A DNA stretch of 64,000 nt from Rhodococcus sp. IEGM 1381 (GTDB lineage: Bacteria > Actinomycetota > Actinomycetes > Mycobacteriales > Mycobacteriaceae): NCBI RefSeq assembly GCF_030056795.1, contig NZ_JASHKQ010000001.1:1178001-1242000 (forward strand), given 5' to 3'. The position numbers and the translations under genes are program-made. The notes below the pieces were generated by a model. That model had not been told where the DNA came from and searched no databases. It was given only the letters and a program-made list of their open reading frames with translations. Positions 16,661 through 25,965 of this stretch are shown here, piece by piece (the stretch's first letter is position 1; every line of letters starts with the position of its first letter).

Positions 16661-17089
16661 GTGTTGGGAACACTCACGTTCAAGGAATACCAAGCAATTC
16701 CACGCCTACCCAGGTTGAGTGTGCAGGTGATACGAGCTGCACTGTGGGCGGCGAAGGCTTGCCGCGAGACACGCAAGGCTCTGCCGGCATCAGGCGTGAA
16801 TACCGAGGTGCGAGCGCCGGCGTCACTGCCAGCCGGAAGCCGTCGCGGGGTAGACGCCGTCTTGCGTCGATTGAGCCCCACTTGTTTGGAGCGTTCGCTC
16901 GTCAAACAGCGGTGGCTGGCATCTCACGGTGTCGATGCCGAAGTGATCATTGGAGTCCGCAAAGAGAGCTCCGATTTCAAAGCGCATGCGTGGCTGGATC
17001 ACGAGACCAACAAGAAGCTGCTTGCCCAGTACTCGATCATCCATCGGCTGCCGGCTCCGCTACCGTCGGACCACTCGAACCGCAGGTGA
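16661..17089 (+). CDS. Transglutaminase-like leader peptidase (lasso B2)
   Basis: A protein of about 142 aa matching the lasso B2 family, cysteine proteases with a transglutaminase fold that cut the leader from the precursor. The catalytic segment PTCLERSL gives Cys75, followed by GVDAEVIIGVR and FKAHAWLDH with His109 and Asp113, as in the family. An N-terminal basic/hydrophobic stretch (LPRLSVQVIRAALWAAKAC) is also typical. The start is uncertain: GTG 16661 or TTG 16664, both just after GGGAG; the GTG at 16631 lies inside the hairpin and is unlikely. It faces the nucleotidyltransferase gene tail to tail, 14 bp apart. Confidence 0.85.
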   Translation: MLGTLTFKEYQAIPRLPRLSVQVIRAALWAAKACRETRKALPASGVNTEVRAPASLPAGSRRGVDAVLRRLSPTCLERSLVKQRWLASHGVDAEVIIGVRKESSDFKAHAWLDHETNKKLLAQYSIIHRLPAPLPSDHSNRR

Positions 17090-17103
17090 TACAGCCAGTC
17101 CGG

Positions 17104-18231
17104 TTACCCGTGAGATGCGACCATGTCCAGCCACCGGCGGCGATCGGCCTCGGTTCCGCCTGGTAGATGCAGAATACTGCGATCGACCACGTGGCTGCGG
17201 CGGTTGGAGCCGGTGCGGACGAGCCGAAAAGCGTTGCGCATGAACTGCGCAGCGCTGTTTGTAGTTGTGGTTCGGGTTGCGCTGAACAACGCACGCCCCG
17301 TGTACGCATTCAGGTACTCGGACTCCGGCGGGGCGGCTTTGCACGCCAGTCGGCTCAGGGCAAGCCAGGGTTGGTGTACGTGGGTGATCGGCGCATCGCC
17401 ATCGAGGAAGGCGGCCGTTCTCGACGCCATGACGGAGACGATCAGTTCTACGTTGTGCTCACGCATCCTGTGATCGACCTCTGCTCTCGATGCTTCGAGA
17501 GCATTTGCTGCACGGTGGAAGTCGTACATCCACTTGAGGCGATGCCCGCCGGACAGTATCGCGTGCGTCGCGAGAAAGATCATCGTGTCGATCGGGTCGA
17601 GGGTGGTCATTTCGACTCCGCCGAGCTTGGTCGAGATTGCGTGGTCGAATGTGCGGCGAATGTCGAGCGCGAACGTCGTGCGCGTAGCAGCGGAGGAGAA
17701 GAAGTGCCAGTGCAAGTCGATCACCGTCGAGCCCACTGCGAGGGTGATCTCGCCTTGATCGCGCTCGCTGATCAAGCTCCAATTTTGATCGATCAAGCGA
17801 GCGGGCCCGTCGAGGAGTGCCTCGAGTCCGCGCTCGAAATCTGCGGGGTGGATCAGTATGTCGATATCGGAGTACGCACGCGCACTGGGTACTTCGTACA
17901 GCGCCTCGGCAACGGCGGGGCCTTTGAATACCAGCCATCGCACATCAGCGGTCGTCAACACGTTCCTGACGAGGTTCAGCACGGCAAGATGTAGCAGGTG
18001 GTTGGCGGCGACGGGCCGAATAGACTCGGCAAGTCCGGCTGGAACGCTCGAGCCCTGAGCGTGCATGGTGTGTGCGATCACGGAGCCGAGTCCGGATCGG
18101 AGGGTGCACTCGACGAAGTTCGGCTCCAGAGCAGACGGCACCTCGGGGAGTTGCTGACCGGCAGTGCCTGCCCTCATGGTCTCGAGCAGCAAATCGCGTG
18201 CGGCGCGCTTGGACCGCGCCGGGGAAGTCAT
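17104..18231 (-). CDS. Nucleotidyltransferase family protein (PF14907-like), lasso-associated
   Basis: A 375-aa protein with the uncharacterised nucleotidyltransferase (NTP_transf_5) pattern: VFKGPAVAEALY (Lys103), YSDIDILI (Asp122, Asp124) and IDLHWHF (Asp172, His174, His176), giving the three acidic metal ligands of the fold. Members are common in lasso clusters, and one in the pseudomycoidin system has been reported to add phosphate groups to a kinase-modified peptide end. Here it lies on the opposite strand, convergent with B2, so it has its own promoter. Together with the HprK-like kinase it suggests a C-terminally (poly)phosphorylated product. This is inference; the donor and acceptor are unknown. 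Confidence 0.8.
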   Translation of the reverse strand: MTSPARSKRAARDLLLETMRAGTAGQQLPEVPSALEPNFVECTLRSGLGSVIAHTMHAQGSSVPAGLAESIRPVAANHLLHLAVLNLVRNVLTTADVRWLVFKGPAVAEALYEVPSARAYSDIDILIHPADFERGLEALLDGPARLIDQNWSLISERDQGEITLAVGSTVIDLHWHFFSSAATRTTFALDIRRTFDHAISTKLGGVEMTTLDPIDTMIFLATHAILSGGHRLKWMYDFHRAANALEASRAEVDHRMREHNVELIVSVMASRTAAFLDGDAPITHVHQPWLALSRLACKAAPPESEYLNAYTGRALFSATRTTTTNSAAQFMRNAFRLVRTGSNRRSHVVDRSILHLPGGTEADRRRWLDMVASHG

Positions 18232-18296
18232 GGTCCGAGTAAACCAGGAGACAGGAAGGTGTGCGCTGTCATTGGGGTCTTTGGATCGAACGCGTG

Positions 18297-18345
18297 AGCT
18301 CCGGCCGTGGATGTTCCCAACGAGCGCCGGAGCTGGTTGGGTTTT
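18297..18345 (+). promoter_or_regulatory. Competing hairpins in the glycosyltransferase leader
   Basis: AGCTCCGGC (18297-18305) can pair with GCCGGAGCT (18326-18334). CCCAAC (18315-18320) can pair with GTTGGG (18336-18341), which is followed by TTTT. The two stems interlock, so they cannot form as simple hairpins together: the arrangement of an anti-terminator and terminator. It lies about 80-130 bp before the next plus-strand gene. Evidence is structural only. Confidence 0.35.
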
Positions 18346-18427
18346 AGGCTAACTTTCACTGAGGGTTGCCGACGCTGTGATGGTGCGGTGTCGTCGATCG
18401 GTCCGGGGCATGTGCGAGAGGTGTTGT

Positions 18428-19420
18428 GTGGTGGTTCGAGTGCTTCAGTCGTTCAATGAGCCGAAGGGCGACGACAATCCATTTCTGCAACTCACTGTGT
18501 CGAGCCTCCCGAACGACATCGAGTGCCTGTTCTTCTCGTGGCGCACTGCATTGCTCGGTCGATACGACGTCTTCCATGTGCACTGGGTGGATTCGCTGAT
18601 CGCAGGCAGGAGCCGACTGCAGACTGCAACCAAGTGGGCCGCATTGTCGTTGTTGCTACTGAGACTTCGCCTGACCCGCACACCGGTGGTTCGGACGTTT
18701 CACAACAGATCGGTTCGCGGTGGCCGTGGACGCGCCGTGGAGAAGCTGCTGCGTGGCGCTCTGGACAACGTCACAGTCACGGTCATGCGAATGAACTCCG
18801 ATCGCGACGGTATCGAGCACGCCCGGAGTGTTCGGATCCCGCACGGGCACTATCGTGATTGGTACTCGAAATTTTCTGTGCCTGAGAGTATTCAAGGCCG
18901 GGTCCTGAACTTCGGGTTGATCCGCGACTACAAAGGATTGGACCAACTGCTCCCATCCTTCGCGGGCATTTCCTCGGATGCAGCCTCCTTGCACGTGGTC
19001 GGAAAGATCCTGGACGCAGGACTGGGCAGGCAAATGACCGAACTCAGCGCCGAAGACCCTCGCTTCACCGTCATTGCTGGACATGCGTCGGAAGCGACAT
19101 TGGCCAAGGAGATCGGCGAATGCGAGGTTGTGGTCTTGCCCTACGACGAGCTGTACAACTCGGGATGCTTGTTCCTGGCTCTGTCACTGAACAGACCTGT
19201 CGTGGTGCCCGAGGGTGTGTTCGCGACCGAGTTGCAGGCAGAGATAGGCGAGGGATGGATCTACACCTACCCTGGAGCCCTCGATGTCGAGAAGTTGGCC
19301 GATGCCATGAAGCAAGTTTCCTCGGATAAGCGGTCCGATGCACCGGATCTCAGCAGTAGAGAATGGAAGCTGATCGGCTCTGCGACGGCTGAAGTGTACA
19401 GGTCTGCTACGGCACTCTGA
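18428..19420 (+). CDS. GumI-like (GT94-type) glycosyltransferase
   Basis: A 330-aa GT-B-like glycosyltransferase. The start (VVRVLQSFNEP..NPFLQL), the WRTALLGRYDVFHVHW block, TFHNRS, and the C-terminal YDELYNSGCLFLALSLNRPVVVP region resemble GumI/AceC-type mannosyltransferases that act on polyprenyl-linked EPS intermediates. The assignment to mannose is tentative. The GTG at 18428 sits six bases after GAGAGG and gives the usual compact N-terminus; the frame extends further upstream without conserved sequence. It is divergent from the nucleotidyltransferase gene and convergent with the flippase gene. Confidence 0.72.
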   Translation: MVVRVLQSFNEPKGDDNPFLQLTVSSLPNDIECLFFSWRTALLGRYDVFHVHWVDSLIAGRSRLQTATKWAALSLLLLRLRLTRTPVVRTFHNRSVRGGRGRAVEKLLRGALDNVTVTVMRMNSDRDGIEHARSVRIPHGHYRDWYSKFSVPESIQGRVLNFGLIRDYKGLDQLLPSFAGISSDAASLHVVGKILDAGLGRQMTELSAEDPRFTVIAGHASEATLAKEIGECEVVVLPYDELYNSGCLFLALSLNRPVVVPEGVFATELQAEIGEGWIYTYPGALDVEKLADAMKQVSSDKRSDAPDLSSREWKLIGSATAEVYRSATAL

Positions 19421-19442
19421 ATCCAGGACTGGAGAACGAGTG

Positions 19443-20915
19443 TCAGTTCTTTCGATTTCTCAGTGCTGAAATGAGTGACTTGTCGAAGATGAACAAGGCA
19501 GAGAAGAATGCGACAGACGTTGTTGCGCCGATCAGAACCAAACTGATCAACGGTGCGAAGTGCGTTAGCGTCCGTGCTGCTATTCCTACGACGGCTGCAA
19601 ATGCGGCAGCGGCCAAGATCCACACCTGGCTGTTCGCCAGCGATCGGACGGTTATACCGGCTAGTCGCATCGCCGGCCAGGTTGTAATTCCGAGATTGAG
19701 GTATCCACTGGCCAGGATTCCGACCGCCACCCCGACGTAGCCGAACTGCAATCCAATGACAATGGACACTACGCGTAGAGCGGCGGTAGCCAAGCCGAGT
19801 CTGAATTGCAGGCGAGTTGCTCCTAGAGCCAGGAATATAGGCGATGCGTTGCTGGAAAGAATGTAAGCAGGGGTTGCGATCATCAGGATTGTCAATGTGG
19901 TTGCCATCGGCAGCCATTCGTTTCCGTAGAGCACCTCGATAAGGTAGGGCGATGCAACAGCGGTGACTATCGCTACCCAAAATCCCACCGCTAGGCCGGC
20001 TTGGGAGCTCAGTAACCACCCACGCCGAAAGCGCTCTTTTTCTGTCTGCAAAGAACTCAATGCCGGAAACAATACCGTCGACAATACCCGATTCAAGTTC
20101 GTCACTGGCAACTGCATCAAGTTGTAGGCGCGCGAATAATAGCCTAGCGATACATCTCCCAGGAATTTGCCTACGAGCAGGTTGTCAATGTTCTTGCTCC
20201 AGTAATTTAGGATGTTAAAGGCCAGTACGTGCCCGGAGTAGCCCCACAGTGACTTGGTAGATTCCCAGGTCGGTCGCCGTCGGGGTCGCCAGGGGCACCA
20301 TATTGCCGCTGCGATGCTCGAGATCGCGGTCGCAGTGATCGCGCCTATAGGGATTGCCTCGACCCCCATGCCGAGTAGAACAAGAACGACGCTGACGATT
20401 GCCGAGATAATCCCGTACATGAAATCAAGTGCCATCACCGCGCCGAAGTTCATCTTCCGTTGCAACAGGCTGCGCTGTACCAGGCTCAGCGATAGAACAA
20501 GGGTTAACGATGACAGCGGAAGGATGAATCGAAGATCCGGTGACTCGAAGAAGTCGGCGAGCCACGGGGACGCCGCGGTGATGGCAGACGCCAGCACAAC
20601 GCCCGCAGCAGCGTTGAGAAGAAATGCGGTTGTCAACGTAGGTTCATCAAGCTTCTTTCGCTGGATTATGGCGGAGCCGATACCCATATCGTTGAAGATC
20701 GTGGCAAAGGCGGTCACCAACGTTGCCAGCGCGATCGTGCCGAATGCCGCCGGTCCCAACAACCGTGCAAGTATTGCAGCCGATACGAATTGCACTACAA
20801 GGCTGAGAATGCGAAACAGAGTCGTTTGGCGAACCCCTGCGCGGGCGGCACGTCCGAGGTCGTCCCTTGGCGGGTCCCATCGCTCCAAAGAGTGCGACGT
20901 CGTTGATTCGGTCAC
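19443..20915 (-). CDS. Wzx-type polysaccharide flippase (copy 1)
   Basis: A 490-aa membrane protein of the polysaccharide-biosynthesis/MVF flippase group, with 12-14 hydrophobic helices. Family blocks include TTLFRILSLVVQFVSAAILARLLGP, FNDMGIGSAIIQ and YSRAYNLMQLPVTNLNRVL, which recall WzxC-like proteins. It would flip lipid-linked repeat units to the outer membrane face. The GTG start overlaps the pyruvyltransferase stop (GTGA), so these two are coupled. It lies in a minus-strand block that is visibly richer in A/T than the rest of the locus. A second flippase is at 43560. Confidence 0.9.
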   Translation of the reverse strand: MTESTTSHSLERWDPPRDDLGRAARAGVRQTTLFRILSLVVQFVSAAILARLLGPAAFGTIALATLVTAFATIFNDMGIGSAIIQRKKLDEPTLTTAFLLNAAAGVVLASAITAASPWLADFFESPDLRFILPLSSLTLVLSLSLVQRSLLQRKMNFGAVMALDFMYGIISAIVSVVLVLLGMGVEAIPIGAITATAISSIAAAIWCPWRPRRRPTWESTKSLWGYSGHVLAFNILNYWSKNIDNLLVGKFLGDVSLGYYSRAYNLMQLPVTNLNRVLSTVLFPALSSLQTEKERFRRGWLLSSQAGLAVGFWVAIVTAVASPYLIEVLYGNEWLPMATTLTILMIATPAYILSSNASPIFLALGATRLQFRLGLATAALRVVSIVIGLQFGYVGVAVGILASGYLNLGITTWPAMRLAGITVRSLANSQVWILAAAAFAAVVGIAARTLTHFAPLISLVLIGATTSVAFFSALFIFDKSLISALRNRKN

Positions 20916-22147
20916 TGGGGCACATTCAGTCTCGCGAGTCGCTTCGCATGTTCGGTGGTTCGTTCCAGAACAGTCCGCGCTGTCGCATGGTCTTCGGCTA
21001 GCGCGTCGAATGCCTTGTCGAGCTCGTGTGCATCCAGCGTCTTCGGGTCCGTGAAGTGCTCAAGTTCCAGCATCCTGTAGAGCCCTTCCACCTTTCCCTG
21101 ATAGGAGATAGACAACGATGGCGTACAGGCGGTAGCGGAGAGTATAGCGAGGTGCATGCGTCCTGTTAGGACGAAGTCGGCTTTGGATGCGATGCCAGCG
21201 ACATGAGCAGGAGGGACTATGTGGTTGACGACGAACACTCGCGGGTCGAAGTCGAGCATCTCGTGCGCGATTGCCGCCAGCTTCTCGTCACTCTGGTCGC
21301 CGCGAGAATCATGGGGCAGAAGAATGAACGCAAAATTGTTGTCCAGCTTGCCCGCAATCAGTGGAACGAAAAGGCCGAGCTGGTCAAACTTGCCGGCCAG
21401 GGTGGAGCTCAGATTCACAATTGCGACAGTGCGTTTCGCTTGCCTCTGCTCGCGGAGCCACAGCTCAAGACCGTCCTGTTGCTCGATGGCCGCTGGATCT
21501 CCTTGCACAAGGAACGCCAAATCAGCAACCATGTGGACGTTGAGACCGCCATTGGCTCGCAACCGCTCCGCGGACAAAGGATCACGGGCATAGAGGGCGA
21601 CCCGCTTCGACACTGCTCTCATCTTGCGAGTCACGTCCTCGGGTGGGCTCTCGTTCCACGAAAATCCTAGAACGCGTGCGTCGAGCCCGGCGAAGCTCAG
21701 GATGAAAGGGACTTGGAACCGCCGGATCGATGCGCGCCGGCTATAAGCCCCGTCCATCACGTCGGCACCCACGACGGAAACCGTGTCGCTCTTGATCGTC
21801 AGTATGAGGGTGCGCACCAAGTCTTTGAGGAAGTTGGGAAGGTTCCCATAAAGGAGCGACGGCATTTCGATGAAGCTGGATCCGTCTGGCTGGCGGGTGT
21901 TGCCGTTGGTGAGGACGGTTGCGTCGCGCATCAGAACAACAACGTTGCCTGAGACGTTGTTGGCAAAGGCCTCGAACATTGCTTGGTCGCCGACACTTCC
22001 AGAACCAGGTCCAACAACAAGGATGTGACATCTGGCTTCTGCAGGCCTGCGAGTGATGAGACGAACGGGACGGATGGCCAGTGCCAGTGCAATGCCGGCG
22101 ACCAGTTCGAGAGCATCGCGAATCGAGTCGCGGTTGAGCGATGGCAT
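20912..22147 (-). CDS. Polysaccharide pyruvyltransferase family protein
   Basis: A 411-aa protein of the PS_pyruv_trans family (CsaB/WcaK/GumL type), which adds ketal-linked pyruvate from phosphoenolpyruvate to a sugar of the EPS. Markers are VVGPGSGSVGDQAMFEAF near residue 45, ARDPLSAERL, a LLPHD block near residue 280 and the C-terminal TGRMHLAILS...SISYQGKVEGL. The N-terminal 30 residues are hydrophobic and may anchor it to the membrane. It is coupled to the flippase gene and follows the OpgC-like gene by about 155 bp of A/T-rich DNA. Pyruvylation would add negative charge to the polymer. Confidence 0.87.
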   Translation of the reverse strand: MPSLNRDSIRDALELVAGIALALAIRPVRLITRRPAEARCHILVVGPGSGSVGDQAMFEAFANNVSGNVVVLMRDATVLTNGNTRQPDGSSFIEMPSLLYGNLPNFLKDLVRTLILTIKSDTVSVVGADVMDGAYSRRASIRRFQVPFILSFAGLDARVLGFSWNESPPEDVTRKMRAVSKRVALYARDPLSAERLRANGGLNVHMVADLAFLVQGDPAAIEQQDGLELWLREQRQAKRTVAIVNLSSTLAGKFDQLGLFVPLIAGKLDNNFAFILLPHDSRGDQSDEKLAAIAHEMLDFDPRVFVVNHIVPPAHVAGIASKADFVLTGRMHLAILSATACTPSLSISYQGKVEGLYRMLELEHFTDPKTLDAHELDKAFDALAEDHATARTVLERTTEHAKRLARLNVPQ

Positions 22148-22302
22148 TTAGAGGATCTCCAACTCGTGGTTGGTCAGTCGTTGCGAAGAACGCGGACAGA
22201 TTCGGGGGCAATTTGTGGTCTGATCGCAATTAAAGTTGAAGTAGGTGTACCTGGCTTTAAATTTGGAGAGCCCGAAGTGTTCCGAACCCCGGTGCAAATT
22301 TA

Positions 22303-23424
22303 TCACGCTTCGAGCTTCTGGCGTCTTTTGGCTAGGCCCCTTCGGTCGCGGATCAGGCACCATGTCAGCATGATTGCGAGTACTGGAATCGGATAGATTG
22401 CCATCAAAGCACCTTCCGGCTGGATCGGCTCAATAATTACAAGGATCGACAAGATCAGGTAGCAGTCTAAACTGCGCCGACCAATGGTTGCTGTCAACCC
22501 CAAAGGTCCCGGGTATTTGTTACATAGACTGCCGCACAAACGATACGTAACGAATGTAAACAGGAATGCCATTGCGATCGATCCGGGGCCTAGATTTGGC
22601 CGCCCGAAGATGTTGAACACGATCCCGTATAAGGGGCTATTGTCCAACATTCCTAAGCGAAAAGCTTGTCCAGAAAGAATCAGGACAAGTGAAATTGCGG
22701 CAGATAACAGCAGTGTTCGACGAGACCGCAAAAAATCCTGGATTTTTGACGACTGCCAATACCAACCGGCTAAGAGCGCCAAGAAGAATAATGTCTGCCA
22801 GGTGCCCCAGTTTATTGAGCCGTCGCCGCCTGCGCGGCGTGTGAAAGTAAAGGTGTCCCGGGAGACCTGTGCCAGGAAGTAGAGTAGCAAAGAAAGCGCT
22901 ACCAGGACTCCCCATTGGCCGCGTTTCAGCAACCATATGGCACCTACCGAGAGCAGCAGCAGGATGGCGTAGAGAGATAGAATGGACGCATTTGGGGGGT
23001 TAATATTCAAAGTGAGCGTCCGCCAAATCGCCCCCCAAACTCCTGTGTCATCGATACTGGCAGACGCCGCGGCCCGCGACGGAAATAGGACAACCATGAA
23101 AAAAGCGAGTGCGCAAAGAAAGACGTGCGAAATGTAGACAAGTCTCGCGCGACGCAGGACCTTGAGTTGGCCGAATCTCAAGCCATTTCGATCTACGATT
23201 CCCCGGTACACCATACCCACGACTAGGCCGGACGGTAGCACAAAACCCATGGCGCCGGTGTACCAAACAGGAGCGTGCGTAATGTGCCACCCAATGCTTC
23301 CGCGCGCGACGTGATCGAAAGTCATGCTAACGATACACAGCGCACGCACCACGTCGATGGCCTGGTCTCGGCCGGGTCGCCGGACCGTAGCGGACTCAAG
23401 TGTCATTTCTAGATTGTCACGCAT
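22303..23424 (-). CDS. OpgC-like membrane acyltransferase
   Basis: A membrane protein of about 373 aa with ten or so helices that resembles the OpgC family (transfer of succinyl or similar groups to glucans). The opening RDQAIDVVRALCIVSMTFDHVARGS is the typical D...R......DH signature, followed by HAPVWYTGAMGFVLPSG. ATG 23424 or ATG 23406 are both possible; neither has a strong ribosome-binding site. Codons are more A/T-rich than in flanking genes, suggesting later acquisition. It is probably co-transcribed with the pyruvyltransferase and flippase and would add an acyl decoration to the EPS. Confidence 0.75.
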   Translation of the reverse strand: MRDNLEMTLESATVRRPGRDQAIDVVRALCIVSMTFDHVARGSIGWHITHAPVWYTGAMGFVLPSGLVVGMVYRGIVDRNGLRFGQLKVLRRARLVYISHVFLCALAFFMVVLFPSRAAASASIDDTGVWGAIWRTLTLNINPPNASILSLYAILLLLSVGAIWLLKRGQWGVLVALSLLLYFLAQVSRDTFTFTRRAGGDGSINWGTWQTLFFLALLAGWYWQSSKIQDFLRSRRTLLLSAAISLVLILSGQAFRLGMLDNSPLYGIVFNIFGRPNLGPGSIAMAFLFTFVTYRLCGSLCNKYPGPLGLTATIGRRSLDCYLILSILVIIEPIQPEGALMAIYPIPVLAIMLTWCLIRDRRGLAKRRQKLEA

Positions 23425-23569
23425 CGGCGGAGAATTGGCAGTGCAGCCGTCTCTCCCGGGAGGGGCAATCACTTGTATGAACCCGTTGTGGGACCAGCAT
23501 GCCTGGCTTCTTGCCAAAGCAAACCTCCGGTCCAGGCTGCGGATTGAAGAAAATGCAGGCTGAATGCGT

Positions 23570-25675
23570 TCAGATCAGATGCGAGTAGTCCCACAAACCT
23601 GCACCCGCGTGCGGTGCCGGATTTGCTTTGTCTCGGGTGTCGGCCGTCCACCAGTTGAGTGAAGGCTTGGCTACCGACATGCCGCTCGTCCGGGCAGCGT
23701 GCCAGGCGAGCACGCCCACGCCTTGTTCCACGAGCACCCCTGTGGTTGTCACTACGCCGTTCCGAACCACCGAACCTTGCTCATACAGTCCAGCTTTGAC
23801 ACACAGGCTGTCAGCGTCGAATGCGTATGCCTCTACTCCGATCTCGCCGATAAGTAGCGGCAACGATTTGGCGGCCACCCGCTGGCAGTAATCGCGGACA
23901 CGGTTGCCGAACTCTTCGTCCGTAAGTCGAGTCGATCCTGCCCCACCCCAGTTGACCGCCCACCGAGCGTAGAGATGAACCGAGAAAACTATCGGTCCGT
24001 AGCCTTTGCTGGGTCCGAAGTCTGCGGCAATCGAGGGACCGCGCGACAGTACATAAGAGTCGACTTCACTTAAGGCACCTGTGCCGATGGTCGTGGACGT
24101 AGGAATGTCGTTCGCAAAAGAGGCGGCGTCAAGAACGATGGTCGAGCGTGGAGCCACCGCGCGTACTCTAGCCAGCATCCGCCGATACTGAGCGTCGAGT
24201 TCCGCCTGATTGGGGCCGGGCTCGTTGATCAGGTTGAACCAGACGTACGGATTGTCGCGATACCGCTTGGCGACTTCCACCCACCAGTCGATAGACGCCT
24301 GCTCCGACGACCGTCCGCTCGGATCGCCCGAGGACCCCGCGGCCGTGGGCAAGTTGGAGCCGGCACCGCCGCCGCCTACGGCTGAATGCTGGGCGGTCAT
24401 GACAACGATCTTCTTGGCCGTGTACTCGCTCACGATGGCATCGAGCTGATTGTTGTTGAAATAGGTGTAGCCCTGGGGGGATTCGTAATCTCGGTTTCCG
24501 GTACTCAACCGAATACATGTCCACTTCCACAGGTCGGCTGCAGCTGCCGACCGACCGCGCGTGTCGTCGTTCCACACGAATGAAGGTCCATTCAGATTCG
24601 CACCGATGGGGACGTATGGGAGCCCAGCCGGGTCGATGATCTTGTTCTTCTGAGTCTTGAAATAGGTCGGCTGCGCAGGCGGCTGCATCACGGGTGAGCT
24701 GTAGTACGGGATGGCGTTCGTCTGCGCGGACTGCGCCGATTCGTTGCCGGCGCGGTCGTAGGACGACACGGTGACTCGATGAGTGACTGCATTCTGCAAT
24801 CCGGCGATGACCAGGGTCGTCGCGCCCTCGACCTGACCCCGGAACAACTGGTTTGCGTAGACCTTGTAACCGAGTACCCCTGACCCGGAGTCCGCCGACG
24901 CGGTCCAGGAGACGCGAAGCGCGCTTCTGCCGCTCACAGCCGACACGCCTGTCGGAACCGTCGGTGCCGAGTAGTCGTTGAGGAGAGCTCGCGAATACGG
25001 AGTGACCCGAACGCGATTACGTGCTTCCGCAATCACAGCCCCGGCCGTGTCCAAGCTTTCGAGGAACAGTTCTGACTCGATACCCACTGGAAGGCCCGTG
25101 ACGAAGCAGCTCGTTGCGTCACCCAGCAGCACTGCCAACGGGCTCGCGTCGGCCGTGGACCGCACAATGTACTGAGCAGGTTTTCTGTCCCGGTTGGGGC
25201 CGGCGTGTACCCACCGCAGTTGGACACCACCGAAAGATCTCAGGGCGAACAGAGTGGCTGGTATAGGGCTGGAATCATCATCTGGCACAGCGGTTCTGAT
25301 CACTCCAGATGATCGCTCCGACTCGACGTTGTCCGCGGTCAACGTTGCCACTTCCACATTGTGGACCTCTGTGGTGTCGACCCCGGCGATGGTGGCCGAT
25401 ACGCCCCACGACGTGGCGACCAACATGCCGTCCAGGTACACGTTGCATCGTATCGATCCCGAAGGAATCGAGCCGGGCGACCAGCTGACCGCAAACGTCC
25501 CGGGCACCGTGCACTTCACTGTTATCTGGGTCGGCGGGACCGCTCCCTCGAAATCCGACAACAGAGCGAGCCCAGCATCAGGTTGGGCGTCTGCCGTTGG
25601 GGTATCGAACTGCGTTGCCAGTCCGAAAGTTCCGACGACAACCGGTGCCGAGACCAGAAATGTACGCCTGCTCAC
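23570..25675 (-). CDS. Secreted FnIII-GH5-like glycoside hydrolase (soluble)
   Basis: About 701 aa. The start carries a twin-arginine signal (SRRTFL, then a hydrophobic run and ADA-Q), so it should be exported folded and released. Three FnIII-like beta domains follow (about 40-130, 135-230, 238-323), then a cellulase-type (GH5-like) domain from about 338. NLINEPG gives the acid/base Glu485 and LIGEIGVE the nucleophile Glu611; FSVHLY holds a conserved His. The start is uncertain: GTG 25675 puts the Tat motif at the N-terminus, but the frame is open to 25816. It is a paralogue of the divergent gene at 25966. A role in cutting or remodelling the EPS is likely; the glycosidic bond is unknown. Confidence 0.82.
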   Translation of the reverse strand: MSRRTFLVSAPVVVGTFGLATQFDTPTADAQPDAGLALLSDFEGAVPPTQITVKCTVPGTFAVSWSPGSIPSGSIRCNVYLDGMLVATSWGVSATIAGVDTTEVHNVEVATLTADNVESERSSGVIRTAVPDDDSSPIPATLFALRSFGGVQLRWVHAGPNRDRKPAQYIVRSTADASPLAVLLGDATSCFVTGLPVGIESELFLESLDTAGAVIAEARNRVRVTPYSRALLNDYSAPTVPTGVSAVSGRSALRVSWTASADSGSGVLGYKVYANQLFRGQVEGATTLVIAGLQNAVTHRVTVSSYDRAGNESAQSAQTNAIPYYSSPVMQPPAQPTYFKTQKNKIIDPAGLPYVPIGANLNGPSFVWNDDTRGRSAAAADLWKWTCIRLSTGNRDYESPQGYTYFNNNQLDAIVSEYTAKKIVVMTAQHSAVGGGGAGSNLPTAAGSSGDPSGRSSEQASIDWWVEVAKRYRDNPYVWFNLINEPGPNQAELDAQYRRMLARVRAVAPRSTIVLDAASFANDIPTSTTIGTGALSEVDSYVLSRGPSIAADFGPSKGYGPIVFSVHLYARWAVNWGGAGSTRLTDEEFGNRVRDYCQRVAAKSLPLLIGEIGVEAYAFDADSLCVKAGLYEQGSVVRNGVVTTTGVLVEQGVGVLAWHAARTSGMSVAKPSLNWWTADTRDKANPAPHAGAGLWDYSHLI

Positions 25676-25965
25676 ACGATGTTCGTGGAGACCTGGAATT
25701 CGTGATTGGTCCAAGATGATCGGTCTCGTTTCTCGGGCAATTTTGTTATTTGCCCTAAATATGACGGAAACTCTTGTCATCAACGCTATCGAGACGATCT
25801 GTGATCTGCCGGGCACTCAGAGTTTGTTTCGTTGGGGGTCCGGTGCCTCTGATCACCGCAGGAACGCGCTCATGCGACGAATCCCCTAGGATCGCTTCGA
25901 TAGCAGGCTTCGCACCGGGAATGTTTGCGGCAAACGCACCCGTGTGATTTTGACGATGGGACTCC

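Noticed and set aside
18344..18353. TTAGGCTAAC resembling an IdeR half-site
   Set aside because: Only about 11 of 19 positions fit the iron-box consensus, and the downstream gene is a glycosyltransferase with no iron link.
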